A DNA stretch of 64,000 nucleotides, taken from the NCBI RefSeq assembly GCF_001512295.1, contig NZ_LNUP01000015.1:343058-407057 (forward strand). The letters run 5' to 3'. Positions within the stretch are counted from its first letter, which is position 1. Every line of letters begins with the position of its first letter. Both the position numbers and the translations under genes were made by a program. The DNA is from Pseudomonas sp. EpS/L25. GTDB lineage: Bacteria > Pseudomonadota > Gammaproteobacteria > Pseudomonadales > Pseudomonadaceae. The notes beneath the pieces are model-generated. The model searched no databases. It was given only the letters and a program-made list of their open reading frames with translations, and had not been told where the DNA came from. Positions 61,948-64,000 of the stretch are shown here, in pieces.

Positions 61948-61976
61948 CTTGTACAAGGATTTCCTATTTGTACAAG
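61948..61976. promoter_or_regulatory. Paired TGTACA operator upstream of ybgA-merR-phrB
   Basis: Two copies of TTGTACAA (61949-61956 and 61968-61975), each a palindrome, with centres 19 bases apart in an AT-rich promoter. TGTACA half-sites spaced by a dozen or so bases are the reported target of LitR/CarH-type MerR regulators. It is positioned for control of the leftward operon and perhaps of nearby genes. Confidence 0.72.
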
Positions 61977-62049
61977 TTTGGTGCAATTTTCGACAGGGGG
62001 CTGCCACAAAAAATTCGCCGCAGGTTACCAACGGCGTGCGCTTCGTCGT

Positions 62050-63123
<1,074 letters not shown>

Positions 63124-63213
63124 TCATTCGACCCACGACCATAACAAACAATCCTCATCCCTATCGTCCAGATGCCAACTGGCGAGAGGGCTTTACGAGA
63201 AGGAAGTGACGAC

Positions 63214-64000
63214 ATGCATATCCTGCTGACGGGTGGTACCGGACTCATCGGCCGTGCCCTCTGCCGCCAATGGACGGCGGCTGGGCACCAGCTCAGCGTG
63301 CTCAGCCGGGACCCGGGACGGGTCGCCCGGGAATGTGGACCGGGCGTGCGCGGCATCGCCCGGCTGGAAGAACTGGGTGACGAACCCCTGGACGCCGTGG
63401 TCAATCTGGCCGGTGCACCCATCGCTGACAAGCCCTGGACGCGCAGTCGCAAGGCCGAGCTCTGGGAAAGCCGGATCGGCACCACCGAACGGCTGGTCGA
63501 CTGGCTGCGCGGGCGCAGTCAGAAGCCCGCGGTGCTGCTCTCCGGCTCGGCGACCGGCTTCTATGGCGACAGCGGCGAGAAGCCGGTGAGCGAGACCGAC
63601 AACCTGGCGGGTCCCGATTTCGCCGGCGAGCTGTGCCTGGCCTGGGAGCAGATGGCCAACGAGGCCGAGAAGCTGGGCATCCGGGTGGTCAATCTGCGTA
63701 CCGGTCTGGTGCTGGCCGCCGACGATGGCTTCCTGCTGCGCCTGTTGCCACCCTTCCGCTTTGGTCTGGGCGCGCGCCTGGGCAATGGACGCCAGTGGAT
63801 GCCGTGGATTCATTTGCAGGATCAAATCGGGGCCATCGATTTTCTTCTCAACCGCAGCGACGCCCAGGGTCCCTATAATCTCTGTGCCCCCCAGCCGGTG
63901 CGCAACCGCGACTTCACCGAAGCCCTGGGCCGGGCCTTGCGGCGCCCGGCGCGATTGCTGATCCCCGCCTTCGCCCTGCGCCTGATGGGAGAGCTGTCCA
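63214..64000 (+). CDS. TIGR01777-family epimerase, partial at window edge
   Basis: 262 codons are visible of a usual 300. It starts MHILLTGGTGLIGRALCRQW, an extended-SDR Rossmann fold; LLSGSATGFYGDSGEKPVSE is the TIGR01777/YfcH signature. GAAGGAAG precedes the ATG. It is divergent from the renalase-like gene across 177 bases. Substrate unknown. In P. aeruginosa hemH follows, outside this window. Confidence 0.88.
   Translation, partial: MHILLTGGTGLIGRALCRQWTAAGHQLSVLSRDPGRVARECGPGVRGIARLEELGDEPLDAVVNLAGAPIADKPWTRSRKAELWESRIGTTERLVDWLRGRSQKPAVLLSGSATGFYGDSGEKPVSETDNLAGPDFAGELCLAWEQMANEAEKLGIRVVNLRTGLVLAADDGFLLRLLPPFRFGLGARLGNGRQWMPWIHLQDQIGAIDFLLNRSDAQGPYNLCAPQPVRNRDFTEALGRALRRPARLLIPAFALRLMGELS

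Overview
The window is a high-GC stretch of a Pseudomonas chromosome. Two gene blocks identify the genus: lolB-ispE-tRNA-Gln-prs-rplY-pth-ychF on the minus strand (46.0-51.2 kb) and hemA-prfA-prmC-moeB-murI-pagL-phrB on the other side (53.2-60.0 kb). They match, in order, the PA4661-PA4673 neighbourhood of P. aeruginosa as I remember it. The REP sequences, codon use and Pseudomonas-type rrn leader agree. The species cannot be fixed from sequence alone; the P. oryzihabitans/psychrotolerans group is a guess.

Layout. 0-0.4 kb: the tail of an IS30-type transposase and a structured repeat element. 0.4-7.1 kb: glycogen and sugar-phosphate enzymes (glgP, glgX, fbp) and a small outer-membrane barrel. 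7.2-11.7 kb (minus): CopC/CopD copper proteins, a SulP anion transporter and an ammonium channel. 11.9-15.4 kb (minus): a nucleobase-uptake operon with a Tsx-like porin, a xanthine/urate-type NCS2 permease, a RutR-like repressor and a YigZ protein. 16.1-18.1 kb: an rRNA-operon promoter/leader without rRNA genes, a UV-damage endonuclease and hairpin repeats. 18.2-21.6 kb: a Tat-exported aldo/keto reductase, an NTP/NDP-exchange-type carrier and a metallophosphoesterase.

21.6-45.8 kb is accessory. It holds five LysR regulators, most paired with a major-facilitator (MFS) transporter, plus GlxA/AraC regulators, a truncated winged-helix ATPase regulator, a pirin, DoxX proteins, a frameshifted glyoxalase-type gene, a periplasmic protein of 27-residue repeats and a dense repeat patch at 41.1-41.6 kb. 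Within it, a tightly packed operon at 31.9-38.1 kb (DoxX, ABM-fold membrane protein, alpha/beta hydrolase, amidohydrolase, MFS-ABM fusion, YcaC hydrolase, then LysR) looks like a compound-detoxification module.

46-64 kb is core housekeeping (translation, PRPP, isoprenoid, lipoprotein sorting, heme, cell-wall glutamate). It ends in a photolyase cluster (phrB, LitR/CarH-type MerR, YbgA, renalase-like flavoprotein, TIGR01777 epimerase) with a paired TGTACA operator, probably light-responsive.

The strongest unexplained signals are two. First, two copies (281-412 and 48526-48651) of a nested-stem element whose loops are almost identical but whose two stems differ in sequence while remaining complementary. 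Second, an intact triple rrn promoter with boxA that leads into uvsE instead of 16S rRNA.
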